Origin: an uncultured Paracoccaceae bacterium
GTDB taxonomy: Bacteria > Pseudomonadota > Alphaproteobacteria > Rhodobacterales > Rhodobacteraceae
Reading direction: 5' to 3'
DNA: 64,000 nt
NCBI GenBank assembly: GCA_947493745.1
Contig: CANLSM010000008.1
Span: forward strand, 1 to 64,000
In this document: piece after piece, positions 8,525 through 19,507 of the stretch
Layout of the letters: the number at the start of each line of letters is the position of its first letter
Numbering within the stretch: position 1 is the first letter of the stretch
Position numbers and translations under genes: made by a program
Notes under the pieces: generated by a model
What the model saw: the letters and a program-made list of their open reading frames with translations, nothing else
The model's database searches: none
Told to the model about the DNA's origin: nothing

Positions 8525-8646
8525 GGCCGAACATAGCAGCAGGTGATTTCAGACGGAAACCCCAAGGGTGTCTTTCGGCGGAGTAACGCAGGCACCAAAG
8601 AAATTGTGTCTTAACAAGACCGTCATTCCTCGGCATCATCGGCGTC

Positions 8647-9312
8647 ATGAGCGTGCGAACCCTTCTAGTCGCAGGTGCCGCCAGTCTGGGCGCCATGAGT
8701 TTCAGTGCATCAGCCTGCGATATCGCCTTGGCATTGACCGTGGACGTGTCGGGCTCGATCTCGCCCGATGAATACGCCTTGCAGATGGAGGGGCTGGCCG
8801 ACGCGCTGGGAGATCCCACGGTGGCCGATGCGATTGTCGCCAATCAGGCCGCACTCATGGTCGTGCAGTGGAGCGGGTCGGGGCGGCAGGTCGTCTCAAT
8901 CCCGTGGCGGGAGATCACGGATCTCGAAACGCTCGCGGGCTTTGCCGTCGATGTGCGGGAGACCAAGCGCAAATGGCGCCACTTCTCGACCGCCATCGGT
9001 GATGCGCTGGAGTTTACGACCCTGCAATTCGCGGACGCACCTGTCTGTGCGCGCAAGGTGATCGATGTCTCGGGCGACGGCCTGTCGAACGAGGGATTTG
9101 CCGTCGAGGCGGCGCGGGACCAGACGGTTGCCGCAGGCATCACCATCAACGGGCTGGCCATCGAGAACAATGTGACCGGCCTCAATCATTACTATCGCGA
9201 GAATGTGGTCGGCGGCCCGGGCGCCTTTGTCCTGGTCGCCGAAAGCTATTCCGACTACCCCCGCGCCATCCGGCGCAAATTGCTCAATGAAGTGGTGAAA
9301 CCAGCGTCATGA
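8647..9312 (+). CDS. DUF1194 von Willebrand A-like secreted protein, copy 1
   Basis: A 221-residue protein with an N-terminal signal peptide (about residues 1-23) and a vWA-like domain. The MIDAS metal motif DxSxS is present as DVSGS (33-37); a downstream Thr/Ser (FSTAIGDAL) and Asp (IDVSGDG) could complete it. Two cysteines, C24 at the mature N-terminus and one in APVCARKVIDVSGDG, recur in all three copies and may form a disulfide. The family is known as DUF1194 and has no established function. Its TGA overlaps the ATG of copy 2 (ATGA), indicating translational coupling. Confidence 0.88.
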   Translation: MSVRTLLVAGAASLGAMSFSASACDIALALTVDVSGSISPDEYALQMEGLADALGDPTVADAIVANQAALMVVQWSGSGRQVVSIPWREITDLETLAGFAVDVRETKRKWRHFSTAIGDALEFTTLQFADAPVCARKVIDVSGDGLSNEGFAVEAARDQTVAAGITINGLAIENNVTGLNHYYRENVVGGPGAFVLVAESYSDYPRAIRRKLLNEVVKPAS

Positions 9313-9968
9313 TCCGTCTGAGTGCGATAGTCCTGATCGGAACCTTGTGTCTGACCCAGCCCGTGCGTGCCTGCCAACTGGCACTGGCGCTTCTGGTCGA
9401 TGTGTCCGGTTCGATCGATCCCAATGAATACCGGTTCCAGATGCAGGGACTGGCCGATGCGCTGGAAGACCCGCAGATCGCCCATTCGCTTCTGCAGGCG
9501 CAGGCCGCCTTGATGGTCATGCAGTGGTCCGGCACGGGCGAGCAGGAGATCTCGATCCCCTGGCAGCGGATGCTGTCGGAGCGCGCCCTGCAACGGTTCA
9601 TCAACCGGGTCCGGGCAACACCGCGGCGCTGGAGCAACTCCAAGACAGCCATCGGAGATGCGGTCGGTGCGGCGCGGGCCACCTTCCCCATGGTGGCGGA
9701 CTGCACGAGACGGGTGATCGACGTCTCGGGCGATGGTCAGACCAATGCCGGTGGCGATGTCAGCTTTCAGCGCGGGCTGGCACGCGCCGATGGCATCACG
9801 ATCAACGGGGTCGCCATTGACCGGGTGGGCAAGTCGATCACGCAGTTCTACCGCAATCACGTGATCATCGGCCCCGACAGTTTCGTGCTCACCTCGGAAG
9901 GGTATTCCGACTATCCCCGGGCCATTGCGGCCAAGCTGTTCCGCGAGATCGTCCGGCCCGGATCATGA
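9309..9968 (+). CDS. DUF1194 von Willebrand A-like secreted protein, copy 2
   Basis: A 219-residue paralogue of the preceding gene. It has a signal peptide ending before C22, MIDAS motif DVSGS (31-35), conserved GLADALEDPQIAHSLLQAQAALMVMQWSG and the second cysteine in ADCTRRVIDVSGDG. The C-terminal half (ITINGVAID, FYRNHVIIGPDSFV, YSDYPRAIAAKLFREIV) aligns closely with copy 1. It starts within the stop of copy 1 and ends within the start of copy 3, both as ATGA overlaps, so the three are one operon. Confidence 0.88.
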   Translation: MIRLSAIVLIGTLCLTQPVRACQLALALLVDVSGSIDPNEYRFQMQGLADALEDPQIAHSLLQAQAALMVMQWSGTGEQEISIPWQRMLSERALQRFINRVRATPRRWSNSKTAIGDAVGAARATFPMVADCTRRVIDVSGDGQTNAGGDVSFQRGLARADGITINGVAIDRVGKSITQFYRNHVIIGPDSFVLTSEGYSDYPRAIAAKLFREIVRPGS

Positions 9969-10636
9969 AATGGCTTCTTGGCCTGTTGCTTGTGTTGGCC
10001 CAGCCGACCGCAGCCTGTCGGCTTGCGCTGGTTCTCGCGCTCGATGTGTCGTCCTCGGTCGATATGGATGAGTACCGGCTGCAAATCGACGGACTTGCAA
10101 CCGCACTGGCCGCGCCCGATGTGCAGGACCTTATCTTCGCGAACCCCACAGCACCGGTTGCCCTGCATGTCTTTGAATGGTCCGGGCGGTTCGATCAGGT
10201 CACGGTACAGGACTGGCGCCTGCTTCGCTCCTATGGCGATCTCGCAGCCGTCATCGAGACCATTCGGGCCCATCCGCGAAGCCACACGAACCGTCCAACC
10301 GCGCTGGGACACGCGCTCGGCCATGCGTTGCGTCAGTTCGATCGCGGCCCGGCCTGCCAGCGCCGGACGGTCGATGTATCAGGTGACGGCCCCAGCAATG
10401 ACGGACTGCCGCCGCATCTTCTTTATGCGAGGACCCCTTTGAACGGAGCCGTCGTGAACGGGTTGGCAATCGGCGATGGCGAGGTCTCGGGCTATTACTT
10501 TCGCAACGTTATCCAGGGGCCCGGCGCCTTCGTGGAATGGGCGTTCAGCCATCATGATTTCGCCGAAACCATGCGCCGCAAGCTGATCCGCGAGCTGGGC
10601 TTCCCGTCGCTCAGTCAACTGGCCCCGGAACGCTAA
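9965..10636 (+). CDS. DUF1194 von Willebrand A-like secreted protein, copy 3 (divergent)
   Basis: The 223-residue third paralogue. The signal peptide is short and the mature protein begins at about C18. The MIDAS motif is DVSSS (27-31). It shares RRTVDVSGDGPSNDG, VVNGLAIGDGEVSGYYFRNV and the Phe/Arg-rich end (FAETMRRKLIRELG) with copies 1 and 2 but differs more in the middle, and it has an extra C-terminal stretch. It is the last gene of the three-gene unit, followed by about 90 bases and then a chemoreceptor gene on the same strand. Confidence 0.86.
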   Translation: MKWLLGLLLVLAQPTAACRLALVLALDVSSSVDMDEYRLQIDGLATALAAPDVQDLIFANPTAPVALHVFEWSGRFDQVTVQDWRLLRSYGDLAAVIETIRAHPRSHTNRPTALGHALGHALRQFDRGPACQRRTVDVSGDGPSNDGLPPHLLYARTPLNGAVVNGLAIGDGEVSGYYFRNVIQGPGAFVEWAFSHHDFAETMRRKLIRELGFPSLSQLAPER

Positions 10637-10723
10637 AACTTTCGGCACTATTGTCGCCTCATTAACCCGTCGTAAGGCGGTCCTGGCGCAACGTCCCGCG
10701 CATCAAGATACGGATCGCTTTGA

Positions 10724-13546
10724 ATGATCAAACTCAAGATGCCGCGCCTGCCCCGCCTTCATCTGGGCGTCGGGCTGAAGATCCAGTTGGCCTTCGTGCT
10801 GCTGGCCGTCCTGATTGCCGGGGTGGCGGGTGCGGGCTTTCTGGGCATGCGCAAGATCCAGGCGGACTTCGACATTGTCACCAACAAGCGCCTGCCCGAA
10901 ATCACTGCCGCAACCGATATTGTCCTGCGGACAAAGCAGGTGGCATCCGGCCTGACGGCGGTCTCGTTCGCGCGCTCTGATGCGGTCCTCAGCCTGACGG
11001 CCGCCGATCTCGACCATGCGCTTGATCTGCTTCAGTCCTCGCTCGATAGATTGCCCGCCTCGGTGGATGGAGGGGCGTTTTCAAGCCGCGTATCGACCCT
11101 GCAATCGGCCAGCGAAGCCATGGTTCGTGATATCGGTGATCAGTTGGAGGTTCAGGCGCAGATGTCCGAAACGCTGGCGGCACTTCTCGCCTTGCGGTCG
11201 ACCGCCCAGCAGGAGGTGCGGGTGATCGCACAGAATGCCCGCAACAGCCTCAGCACGGGTGAGTCGCGTGTTGTTGGCGCAAGTCGCCAGGCGCTTGAGG
11301 TTTTGATCGACCGCGATCTCGTCCGTTTGCAGGCCGTATCCAGCGCCCGGGCGCATCTCAACGGACTGGTCGGTCTGGCATCGACCTATGCGATGAGCCC
11401 GGATGAGACGAGCATCCGGCGTCTCAAGGGCAAGATGATTTCGGAGCGGATCGCTCTGGAGACGGCCCTCGCGGACTTTGTAGCCACCGGTGGCGTGATC
11501 GAAGGATCGATCGAACAGAGCCTGGGGCGGGTCACGGCAATTGTTGATGAGATCGTCGAGGTCCGGGATATCCCCTCCGATACCGGCGTTTTCATTCCCA
11601 GCACGCGACTTGTCGAGGCCCTGGGCGTTTCGCGCAGCCGGATGGACGGCCTGCTTGCAATTGAGGCCAGCGCAGCGGCGGAACAGTTGAGCGTAGGGGC
11701 AGAAGCGGCCCGACAGGACAACATCACGATGATCCGCGGCCTGATGGGAACCGAAGTCGGCAACCTGCGAAAGACGAGCGATTACTCCAGCCGGATCGGT
11801 AACCACATTGTCTTTCTGATCGAAGGTCTGTTCATTCAGGATCGCGATCTTCTGTCCAGCCGCTTCGCTCTCGCCGAACGTCGGCAGAAATCACTGACAC
11901 TCGCCTTGCAGGATGCGGGGCCGGAAATCTCGGGCCTGTCGGCGGCCTTGGCCCCATACGCGATCGGGCAGGACAGCGTCTTTGCGCTGCGCCAGCGTGA
12001 TCTGGACGGTCAGATGAGGGTGGCGCAAAGCGCAAACCGAGCGAAGGCCGCAAGCACCGATCTGTCGAGCCAGTCGAACAGACTTGCCGCGCTCGCCCTC
12101 CGGTCCGTCTCGGTCGCGACCGCCGACGTTTCGCAGACGATCACCCACGCGACGTTCCAGATCGTCATCTTTGGTGCGCTCAGCCTCGGCGTCATTGCAA
12201 TCGTCGGTGTTCTGCTGGTCTGGCGCGGCACCTCACGACCGCTCGCGCAGATCGCAAACTCCGTGGAGCTCCTCGCGCAGGGGGATCTGGAAACCCGCAC
12301 GAACATGAAGCACCGAAACGACGAACTCGGCCGGATTGCAAAGGCGCTCGGTGTATTCCGCGACAATTTCCGAAAGGTCGAGATCCTGTCCGCGCAGAAT
12401 ACCGAGCAGCAGAAACAGGCGGAGGAGACACGCGCCAGGATGATGGAACGTCTGCGCATCTCCATCGGCGAGGCCGCGAAGGCCGCCGCCAACGGGGATC
12501 TGTCTGTCCGCGTGAATGAGGTCTTCGAGGACCCCGAACTGGTCGCCCTGTCCGACGATCTGAACCTGATGATCGAACAGGTGGAGGAAGGGTTGACGGA
12601 AACCTCGGACGTTCTGGCGGCGATGGCGCAGGCCGATTTCAGTCGCGAGGTGCAGGGCCCGCTGAACGGTGCTTTCGCCCGCCTTGGCGAAAGTGCCAAC
12701 ACGACACGACAGAAACTCGCTGAGCTGATCCAGAAAATCGGCGAGGCGGCGGGCGATGTGCGCATGGGTGCCGGAGAGATCGACAAATCTGCCCGTGCTG
12801 TGGCCGACGCCTCACAAGAACACGCAAGACAACTTCAGGAGGTCTCAAGGGCGATTGAGGACACATCGAGCAAGGTCTCGGCAGACGCCGTTTCAGCCAC
12901 CGAAGCGAGCACGATATCTGGCAACATCATCGACAAGGCCAAGCATGGCAGCACCAAGGTGCGTGACAGCATTGCCGCCGTGGGAAATATTGCCGAAGGG
13001 ACCGCGAAAATCACCGCTTCCCTCTCGATCATCGATGACATCGCCTTTCAGACAAATCTGCTGGCCCTCAACGCAGCCGTGGAGGCGGCGCGCGCGGGAG
13101 AGGCCGGCAAGGGCTTTGCCGTTGTCGCCGGCGAAGTACGTGAACTGGCGCAGCGGGCAAGCGCCGCTGCCGACGATATCAAGAGCACGATCCAGCAGAA
13201 TGACAGCGCGGTGCAGACCGGGATCGAGATCGTGGATCAGGCCTCGCTCGCATTCGGTGATATCGAGACCGGGCTGGGGGAGCTTGTGGCTAAACTCGAC
13301 CTCATCAGCCGGTCCGGTCGCGCCCAGGCCACCGATCTGACCGGCATCGTCGAAATCCTTGGCGACATTGACCACCTGACACAGCGGAACGCGGGCCACG
13401 CCCAGCAAAACGTGCGCATTTGCGAAACCCTGATGGATGTCATCACAGCGCTCGACGCGCTTGTCAAAACCTTCAGACTGTCGGCGCCCGACACCGGGTC
13501 CCGAGACGCCAGGGTCACCCGAACAATCGATGCGCGCCCGCACTGA
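10724..13546 (+). CDS. Methyl-accepting chemotaxis protein
   Basis: A 940-residue transmembrane chemoreceptor. TM1 lies at about residues 20-42 and TM2 at about 477-500, giving an unusually large periplasmic sensor of about 430 residues that looks mostly helical. A HAMP domain follows (about 500-555), then a second HAMP-like linker ([19 protein letters not shown]) and the signalling hairpin. The hairpin tip is highly conserved ([20 protein letters not shown], about residues 771-790). The C-terminus (DARPH) lacks the NWETF-type pentapeptide that tethers CheR/CheB. No other chemotaxis genes are nearby. The ligand cannot be inferred. Confidence 0.93.
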   Translation: MIKLKMPRLPRLHLGVGLKIQLAFVLLAVLIAGVAGAGFLGMRKIQADFDIVTNKRLPEITAATDIVLRTKQVASGLTAVSFARSDAVLSLTAADLDHALDLLQSSLDRLPASVDGGAFSSRVSTLQSASEAMVRDIGDQLEVQAQMSETLAALLALRSTAQQEVRVIAQNARNSLSTGESRVVGASRQALEVLIDRDLVRLQAVSSARAHLNGLVGLASTYAMSPDETSIRRLKGKMISERIALETALADFVATGGVIEGSIEQSLGRVTAIVDEIVEVRDIPSDTGVFIPSTRLVEALGVSRSRMDGLLAIEASAAAEQLSVGAEAARQDNITMIRGLMGTEVGNLRKTSDYSSRIGNHIVFLIEGLFIQDRDLLSSRFALAERRQKSLTLALQDAGPEISGLSAALAPYAIGQDSVFALRQRDLDGQMRVAQSANRAKAASTDLSSQSNRLAALALRSVSVATADVSQTITHATFQIVIFGALSLGVIAIVGVLLVWRGTSRPLAQIANSVELLAQGDLETRTNMKHRNDELGRIAKALGVFRDNFRKVEILSAQNTEQQKQAEETRARMMERLRISIGEAAKAAANGDLSVRVNEVFEDPELVALSDDLNLMIEQVEEGLTETSDVLAAMAQADFSREVQGPLNGAFARLGESANTTRQKLAELIQKIGEAAGDVRMGAGEIDKSARAVADASQEHARQLQEVSRAIEDTSSKVSADAVSATEASTISGNIIDKAKHGSTKVRDSIAAVGNIAEGTAKITASLSIIDDIAFQTNLLALNAAVEAARAGEAGKGFAVVAGEVRELAQRASAAADDIKSTIQQNDSAVQTGIEIVDQASLAFGDIETGLGELVAKLDLISRSGRAQATDLTGIVEILGDIDHLTQRNAGHAQQNVRICETLMDVITALDALVKTFRLSAPDTGSRDARVTRTIDARPH

Positions 13547-13647
13547 GCCGCATTTTCCGCATGGGGGCGATTGCAGTCCTATATCGTTGTCGTCTATAGT
13601 CTCTGCCACGACATCTTGGTGTCCAAGGCAAAATAGCGAGCATCGAC

Positions 13648-16374
13648 GTGAGCGACGAAAACAAGACCCCGGAGGACGGCAGCGACCTGCCGCCACGCGC
13701 CATTCATGACGGCCCCACCATCGCCATCGAAGAAGAAATGGAGACCTCCTTTCTCGACTATGCGATGTCCGTCATCATCAGCCGGGCGATCCCGGATCTG
13801 CGCGACGGATTGAAGCCGGTCCACCGCCGTATCCTCTACGCGATGCACGAAACCGGCAACACCGCCGACAAGTCCTACCGCAAATCCGCACGCCCCGTCG
13901 GTGACGTGATGGGAAAATACCATCCGCATGGCGACAGCGCGATCTACGACGCTCTGGTGCGCATGGCGCAGGATTTTTCGATGTCGCTGCCGCTGCTCGA
14001 TGGTCAGGGGAATTTCGGCTCCATGGATGGCGATGCGCCCGCCGCCATGCGCTACACCGAAGTGCGTATGGACAAGCCCGCCGATTTCATTCTGGCCGAT
14101 ATCGACAAGGACACGGTCGACTTTCAGGACAATTACGACGGCAAGGACCAGGAGCCGGTCGTCCTGCCATCGCGCTTTCCCAACATGCTGGTCAATGGTG
14201 CAGGCGGGATCGCGGTCGGCATGGCCACCAATATCCCGCCACACAATCTGGGCGAGATCGTCGACGCGACACTGGCGCTGATCGAAGACCCGGATCTCAG
14301 CTCGGAAGGCCTGATGGACTACGTTCCGGCCCCGGATTTCCCGACAGGGGGCATCATTCTGGGACGATCCGGCGCGCGCAAGGCCTATCTTGAGGGCCGC
14401 GGCTCGGTCATCATCCGCGCCAAGACCAAGGTCGAGGAGATCCGCAAGGATCGCTACGCCATCGTGATCGAGGAAATCCCCTATCAGGTCAACAAGGCCA
14501 CGATGATCGAAAAGATCGCCGAACTTGCGCGCGAGAAGAAAATCGAGGGCATTGCCCACGTGCAGGACGAAAGCGACCGCATGGGCGTCCGTGTCGTGGT
14601 CGAACTCAAACGCGATGCGACAGCCGAAGTGGTGCTGAACCAGCTTTTCCGCTTCACGCCGCTACAGACCAGTTTCGGCTGCAACATGCTGGCCCTGAAC
14701 GGCGGCCGGCCCGAGCAACTGACCCTGCACGGGTTTCTCTCGGCCTTCATCACCTTCCGCGAGGAGGTCGTTGCCCGCCGCACGGCATTTGAACTGCGCA
14801 AGGCGCGCGAGCGTTCTCACATTCTTTGCGGTCTGGCTGTCGCCGTCGAAAACGTTGACGAGATTGTCGCTACCATCCGGGCGTCCGCCGATGCCCCCGA
14901 AGCGCGCCGGAAACTGATGGAGCGCCGCTGGCCGGCGCAGGCCATTGCCGACTATATCCGTCTGATCGACGACCCGAGCCACACGATCAACGAGGATGGC
15001 ACCTATTACCTCTCCGAGACGCAGGCCCGCGCGATCCTGGAATTGCGGCTGCAACGCCTGACCGCATTGGGCGTCAAGGAAGTCACCGACGAACTGCAGG
15101 ACTTGGCCGATCGGATCAAGGACTATCTCGACATCCTGCGCTCACGCGACCGGATCATGGCAATCATCTCGGACGAACTGCGTGACGTCAAAGAGAAGTT
15201 CGCCGTTCCGCGCCGCTCGGAGATCGTCGAATACGCCGCCGACATGGATGACGAGGACCTCATCGAGAAAGAGGACATGGTCGTCACCGTCACGGCAACC
15301 GGCTATATCAAACGCACGCCGCTGGTGGATTACCGCGCCCAGAAACGCGGCGGCAAGGGCACGCAGGGCATGGCCACCAAGGATGAGGATGTGGTCACCA
15401 CGCTCTTTGTCGCCAACACCCACACGCCGTTGCTCTTCTTCACAACCGACGGGATGGTCTACAAGCTGAAAACCTGGCGTTTGCCGCAAGGAGGTCGGAC
15501 GACGCGCGGCAAGGCCGTGATCAATATTCTGCCAATCCCGCAGGGCACGTCCATTGCCGCGATCATGCCGGTGGACCGGGATGAAGAGGATTGGGCGGAT
15601 CTGCAGATCTTCTTTGCCACATCCGAGGGCACAGTGCGGCGCAATGCGTTGAGCGATTTCACCAACGTGAAATCAAACGGCAAGATCGCGATGAAGCTGC
15701 CCGAAGGGGTCAGTCTGGTCAACGCGCGCATCTGCGAAGAGGCCGACGACGTCATGCTGGTCACCTCGATGGGCAAGGCGATCCGCTTCCCCACCACCGA
15801 AGTCCGCGTCTTCAAAGGCCGCGACAGTACCGGCGTGCGCGGCATCAAGCTGGCCGCCAAGGATCATGTCGTCTCGATGTCGGTGATCCGGCACTTCGAG
15901 GCCAGTTCCGAGGAACGGGTCGCCTATCTCAAGATGCGCCGCGCGGTGGCGGGCGCCGACGATGAGGGCGCGGATGAGGATGAGGCGGTCGCCGATATCG
16001 CGATCAGCCAGGAACGCTATGCCCAGATGTCAGCGGCAGAGGATCTGATCCTGACGCTGAGCAGCAAGGGGGCCGGCAAGATCAGTTCCAGCCATGACTA
16101 TCCGGTCCGTGGGCGCGGTGGTCAGGGCGTGATGGCGATGGATAAGGGGCTGCGCGGCGGCCCCCTTGTTGCCTCCTTCCCGGTCGAGATGGACGACCAG
16201 ATCATGCTGGTCACCGATGCGGGCCAGTCGATCCGCTGCCCTGTCGACGGGATTTCCTTCCGCTCGCGCGGCGCAGGCGGCGTCCGGGTTTTCAACACCG
16301 GGAAAGACGAGCAGGTCGTCTCGGTCGCACGGATCGCAGATCAGGGCGAAGACGACGAGACAGTGGAAGAATAA
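13648..16374 (+). CDS. gyrA: DNA gyrase subunit A
   Basis: Breaks and rejoins DNA in the A2B2 gyrase that introduces negative supercoils. The 908-residue protein begins at GTG ([10 protein letters not shown]). The catalytic tyrosine is Y136 (AAMRYTE). The quinolone-resistance region reads [10 protein letters not shown], with Ser97 and Asp101 at the positions of E. coli S83 and D87, i.e. the wild-type susceptible pattern. The GyrA box of the C-terminal domain is present as QKRGGKG (about 565-571), distinguishing it from ParC. An acidic insertion ([11 protein letters not shown]) lies in the C-terminal domain. A strong terminator follows. Confidence 0.98.
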   Translation: MSDENKTPEDGSDLPPRAIHDGPTIAIEEEMETSFLDYAMSVIISRAIPDLRDGLKPVHRRILYAMHETGNTADKSYRKSARPVGDVMGKYHPHGDSAIYDALVRMAQDFSMSLPLLDGQGNFGSMDGDAPAAMRYTEVRMDKPADFILADIDKDTVDFQDNYDGKDQEPVVLPSRFPNMLVNGAGGIAVGMATNIPPHNLGEIVDATLALIEDPDLSSEGLMDYVPAPDFPTGGIILGRSGARKAYLEGRGSVIIRAKTKVEEIRKDRYAIVIEEIPYQVNKATMIEKIAELAREKKIEGIAHVQDESDRMGVRVVVELKRDATAEVVLNQLFRFTPLQTSFGCNMLALNGGRPEQLTLHGFLSAFITFREEVVARRTAFELRKARERSHILCGLAVAVENVDEIVATIRASADAPEARRKLMERRWPAQAIADYIRLIDDPSHTINEDGTYYLSETQARAILELRLQRLTALGVKEVTDELQDLADRIKDYLDILRSRDRIMAIISDELRDVKEKFAVPRRSEIVEYAADMDDEDLIEKEDMVVTVTATGYIKRTPLVDYRAQKRGGKGTQGMATKDEDVVTTLFVANTHTPLLFFTTDGMVYKLKTWRLPQGGRTTRGKAVINILPIPQGTSIAAIMPVDRDEEDWADLQIFFATSEGTVRRNALSDFTNVKSNGKIAMKLPEGVSLVNARICEEADDVMLVTSMGKAIRFPTTEVRVFKGRDSTGVRGIKLAAKDHVVSMSVIRHFEASSEERVAYLKMRRAVAGADDEGADEDEAVADIAISQERYAQMSAAEDLILTLSSKGAGKISSSHDYPVRGRGGQGVMAMDKGLRGGPLVASFPVEMDDQIMLVTDAGQSIRCPVDGISFRSRGAGGVRVFNTGKDEQVVSVARIADQGEDDETVEE

Positions 16375-16396
16375 GGCCTCCAGGAAACTGAAGTGG

Positions 16397-16424
16397 AATG
16401 GCGCCAAACCTGGCGCCATTTTTA
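16397..16424 (+). terminator. Rho-independent terminator of gyrA
   Basis: A perfect nine-base-pair stem (AATGGCGCC / GGCGCCATT) with a six-base loop is followed by TTTATTTAA, 22 bases after the gyrA stop. Confidence 0.9.
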
Positions 16425-16614
16425 TTTAATAAAAGCTAACAATTGTCCTAAATATTTAAAAAATTTATACTTAATAGCAGGGCGATCTGTTAACTAAACA
16501 CTTTCTTAATACTTCAAAACAGTTTCAGAAAATTGTATTCAAATCCTACGGGAACATCCAGACGCCGGAAGATCAAAAAGATCACGGAGTTTGATTTGAA
16601 AAGGTAGGGGTACG

Positions 16615-17379
16615 ATGAAAACTGTATTTATTGCAATGGCTTGTCTCGTTGCTGGCGCGAGCGCTACACTTGCGCAAAGCTCGCTTGGTCTGAACATCGC
16701 TGAGGTTTCTCTGGGCGGCATCGCGGTCGATCAGGAGGCCGGGCAGACGCAGGTCCACTCCGTTCAGGGCAGCGCCGATTTTACCATAACCGAGCATCAC
16801 GGTGTGCAATTCGATCTCGCCTATACGGGCTACGAGATCGGTGACCTCGGACATCTGGGCGGGCATCTCTACATGGTGCCGCAGGAGGGTCGGAAATACG
16901 GACTGTTCTTCTCCTATGCGGATTTCAACGAGTTCGACAGCACCAACACGGTCTTTGGCTTCGAGGGCATGTTCGAGGTGAACGAGCGGGTAACGCTTGA
17001 GGGCCGGTTCGGGCTTGGCATTGCCACTGACAGCCTCGATTACATCTTCGCGGCAGGCTCTGTCGATCTGGCGGTAAGTGATCGCCTCAGCCTCGGCACC
17101 TCACTCAGCCTGACGGACATTGAGGAACTTTCGCTCTCCGGACTGGCCTACGACGCGCGGGTCAGTGCGGATTATCGCGTAAGCAGTCGGATCGGGCTCA
17201 GCGCTCATATCGGCGCGCTCGGCATCGAGGGGGCGAGCCGGATCGACGCCACGCCCCAGGCAGGTTTGACCCTGTCCTACAGATTTGGAGGGTTCCCGAA
17301 AACGGATGCCCCGGTGCGGGAGCGGCTCTTTGAGCGTCACAATCCCCTGCATGCGGTGTCTGCTTTAAGTGCGTACTGA
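16615..17379 (+). CDS. Predicted outer-membrane beta-barrel protein
   Basis: A 254-residue protein with a signal peptide ending at TLA-QS (about residues 1-20), followed by alternating hydrophobic/polar strands with many Gly and aromatic residues (VQFDLAYTGYEIG, YGLFFSYADF, VTLEGRFGLGIATDSLDYIFAAG, AGLTLSYRFGG). This pattern fits a small outer-membrane barrel, but the C-terminus (SALSAY) continues past the probable last strand. The family is not recognised. About 190 bases of AT-rich DNA upstream are likely to hold its promoter, and a terminator follows, so it is monocistronic. Confidence 0.75.
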   Translation: MKTVFIAMACLVAGASATLAQSSLGLNIAEVSLGGIAVDQEAGQTQVHSVQGSADFTITEHHGVQFDLAYTGYEIGDLGHLGGHLYMVPQEGRKYGLFFSYADFNEFDSTNTVFGFEGMFEVNERVTLEGRFGLGIATDSLDYIFAAGSVDLAVSDRLSLGTSLSLTDIEELSLSGLAYDARVSADYRVSSRIGLSAHIGALGIEGASRIDATPQAGLTLSYRFGGFPKTDAPVRERLFERHNPLHAVSALSAY

Positions 17380-17436
17380 GTAGCGGAGTATTGAGGGGCC
17401 ATCTGTTCGGCCCCGACCTACCCCCTCCAAACACCT

Positions 17437-17480
17437 GGGCGCGTGGTTTGTTTCCCCTTTCCACGCGCCCCTTTTCTTTT
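17437..17480 (+). terminator. Rho-independent terminator
   Basis: A perfect ten-base-pair stem (GGGCGCGTGG / CCACGCGCCC) with a 14-base loop is followed by CTTTTCTTTT. It lies between the barrel-protein gene and trmFO. Confidence 0.85.
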
Positions 17481-17506
17481 CCGGGGGCGTGCAATACATC
17501 CCCCAC

Positions 17507-18853
17507 ATGACTGATCCCATCCACATCATCGGCGGCGGCATGGCCGGAAGCGAGGCCGCCTGGCAGGCCGCACAGATGGGCGTGCCGGTCATCCTGCACG
17601 AGATGCGCCCCGAGGTCGCGACATTTGCACATCAGACGCAAGGTCTGGCCGAACTGGTCTGCTCCAATTCCTTCCGCTCGGATGATGATGAACAGAATGC
17701 CGTCGGGCTGTTGCATTGGGAGATGCGCGCAGCAGGCGGTCTGATAATCGAGATGGGCGATGCACATGCGGTGCCGGCGGGCAGTGCGCTTGCCGTGGAC
17801 CGCGAGGCGTTCTCGGATGCGGTCACCGCCCGGCTTGAGGCGCATCCTCGTGTCACCATTGCGCGCGGCGAGGTGCCCGGCCTGCCGCCCGAGAACTGGT
17901 CAAGCGTGATCATCGCCACCGGCCCGCTGACCTCGCCTGCTCTGGCCGAGGCGATCCGGGCCGAGACTGACGAAAGCGCCCTGGCATTTTTCGATGCCAT
18001 CGCGCCGATCGTCTATGCCGACAGCATCGACATGGACAAGGCGTGGTTTCAGTCGCGCTACGACAAGGGCGAGACCGAGGCAGAGCGCACCGCCTATCTC
18101 AATTGCCCGATGGATGAGACCCAGTATAACAACTTCATCGACGCGATCCTCGCCGCGCCCAAGACCGAGTTCAAGGACTGGGAAAAGGACACCCCCTATT
18201 TCGAAGGCTGTCTGCCGATTGAGGTGATGGCCGAGCGCGGTCGCGAGACCCTGCGATATGGTCCAATGAAGCCCGTGGGCCTGACCAATCCGCATAACCC
18301 GAACGTGAAGGCGCATGCGGTTGTCCAGTTGCGCCGGGACAACGCGCTTGGAACGCTCTATAATATCGTGGGTTTCCAGACCAAGATGAAATACGGCGCG
18401 CAGGCCGAGGTTCTGAAGATGATCCCCGGCCTTGAGGATGCGAGCTTTGCCCGTCTTGGCGGCATTCACCGCAACACGTTCATCAACTCGCCACGACTGC
18501 TGGATGCGCAGATGCGTCTGAAATCCCGTCCTGCGCTCCGCTTTGCCGGGCAGATCACCGGCGTTGAGGGCTATGTGGAAAGCGCGGCCATGGGCCTGCT
18601 GGCCGGTCGGCTGGCTGCGTCCGAGCAGCTGGGCCGCACCCTGCCCGCCCCGCCCGACACCACTGCAACCGGTGCGCTCATCACCCATATCACCGGCGGG
18701 GCCGAGGCCAAAACCTTCCAGCCGATGAACGTGAATTTCGGGCTCTTCCCGCCGCTGGATGGCGTCAAGGGCGGGCGGCGCGGGCGCAAGGACCGCTACA
18801 AGGCGTATACCGACCGCGCCAAGGTCGACTGGAAGGGCTGGCTTGCAGGCTGA
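17507..18853 (+). CDS. trmFO: tRNA (uracil-54-C5)-methyltransferase TrmFO
   Basis: Methylates U54 in the T loop of tRNA using methylenetetrahydrofolate and FAD. From the ATG at 17507 it is 448 residues; a GTG 18 bases upstream is possible but lacks an RBS advantage. The FAD-binding motif [12 protein letters not shown] (residues 6-17) is followed by the family hallmark [11 protein letters not shown] with its catalytic cysteine. The C-terminal segments [16 protein letters not shown] and [11 protein letters not shown] are also typical. Found beside two other genes acting on or near tRNA and methyl transfer. Confidence 0.96.
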   Translation: MTDPIHIIGGGMAGSEAAWQAAQMGVPVILHEMRPEVATFAHQTQGLAELVCSNSFRSDDDEQNAVGLLHWEMRAAGGLIIEMGDAHAVPAGSALAVDREAFSDAVTARLEAHPRVTIARGEVPGLPPENWSSVIIATGPLTSPALAEAIRAETDESALAFFDAIAPIVYADSIDMDKAWFQSRYDKGETEAERTAYLNCPMDETQYNNFIDAILAAPKTEFKDWEKDTPYFEGCLPIEVMAERGRETLRYGPMKPVGLTNPHNPNVKAHAVVQLRRDNALGTLYNIVGFQTKMKYGAQAEVLKMIPGLEDASFARLGGIHRNTFINSPRLLDAQMRLKSRPALRFAGQITGVEGYVESAAMGLLAGRLAASEQLGRTLPAPPDTTATGALITHITGGAEAKTFQPMNVNFGLFPPLDGVKGGRRGRKDRYKAYTDRAKVDWKGWLAG

Positions 18854-18889
18854 GGCCGATCTGATACCCTTGGATGCAAGGGAGCCAAA

Positions 18890-19507
18890 ATGACCGATAA
18901 AAAATTTCTCGACAATGCCTATGGCCTTGAAGGGGCCGAGGAAACGCAAGCCTTCTATGACGCCTGGTCTTCCAGCTATGACACTGAGGTGGCCGAGAAC
19001 GGATATGCGACGCCCGCCCGATGTGCCGCCGCATTGGCGCAGTTCGCGCCAGACACGTCCGCGCCGATGCTCGATCTGGGCTGCGGCACCGGGGTCGGCG
19101 GGGCCGCCCTGAAGGCTGCCGGTTTCACGACGATCGACGGATCGGATTTCTCCGACGAGATGATGGCACAGGCCGGGAAGAAGGGCATCTATCGCAGGCT
19201 CCTGAAGGCCGACCTGACCAACCCGATGCCTTTTGAGGCCGGTGATTACACCAATATTTCCGCCATCGGGGTCCTGAACCCCGGCCATGCCCCGGCAGAG
19301 ACCCTCGATGCGGTTCTGGAAATGCTGCCCTCGGGCGGCTGCTTTGTCTTCTCGCTCAACGATCACGCGCTTGCCGATGGCACCTATGAGGGCCGTCTGC
19401 GCGAGGTGGTTGATTGCGGGACCGCCCATCTTCTGTTCTCGGAATATGGCGAGCATCTGCCGAAGATCGACCTGAAATCAACGGTCTACGTCCTGCGCAA
19501 GCCCTGA
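18890..19507 (+). CDS. Class I SAM-dependent methyltransferase
   Basis: A 205-residue cytosolic methyltransferase. Motif I is DLGCGTGVGGAALKAAG (about residues 63-79), followed by the acidic end of strand 2 (IDGSDFSDEMMAQA) and motif IV-like ISAIGVLNPG. It resembles the UbiE/small-molecule methyltransferase type, but the substrate cannot be told. The start has a clear GGGAG RBS. Its stop overlaps the gluQ start (TGATG), so the two are translationally coupled. Confidence 0.85.
   Translation: MTDKKFLDNAYGLEGAEETQAFYDAWSSSYDTEVAENGYATPARCAAALAQFAPDTSAPMLDLGCGTGVGGAALKAAGFTTIDGSDFSDEMMAQAGKKGIYRRLLKADLTNPMPFEAGDYTNISAIGVLNPGHAPAETLDAVLEMLPSGGCFVFSLNDHALADGTYEGRLREVVDCGTAHLLFSEYGEHLPKIDLKSTVYVLRKP

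Noticed and set aside
16425-16614. CtrA-type TTAA-n7-TTAA sites in the AT-rich region before the barrel gene
   Set aside because: Several TTAA words are present but none has the seven-base spacing.
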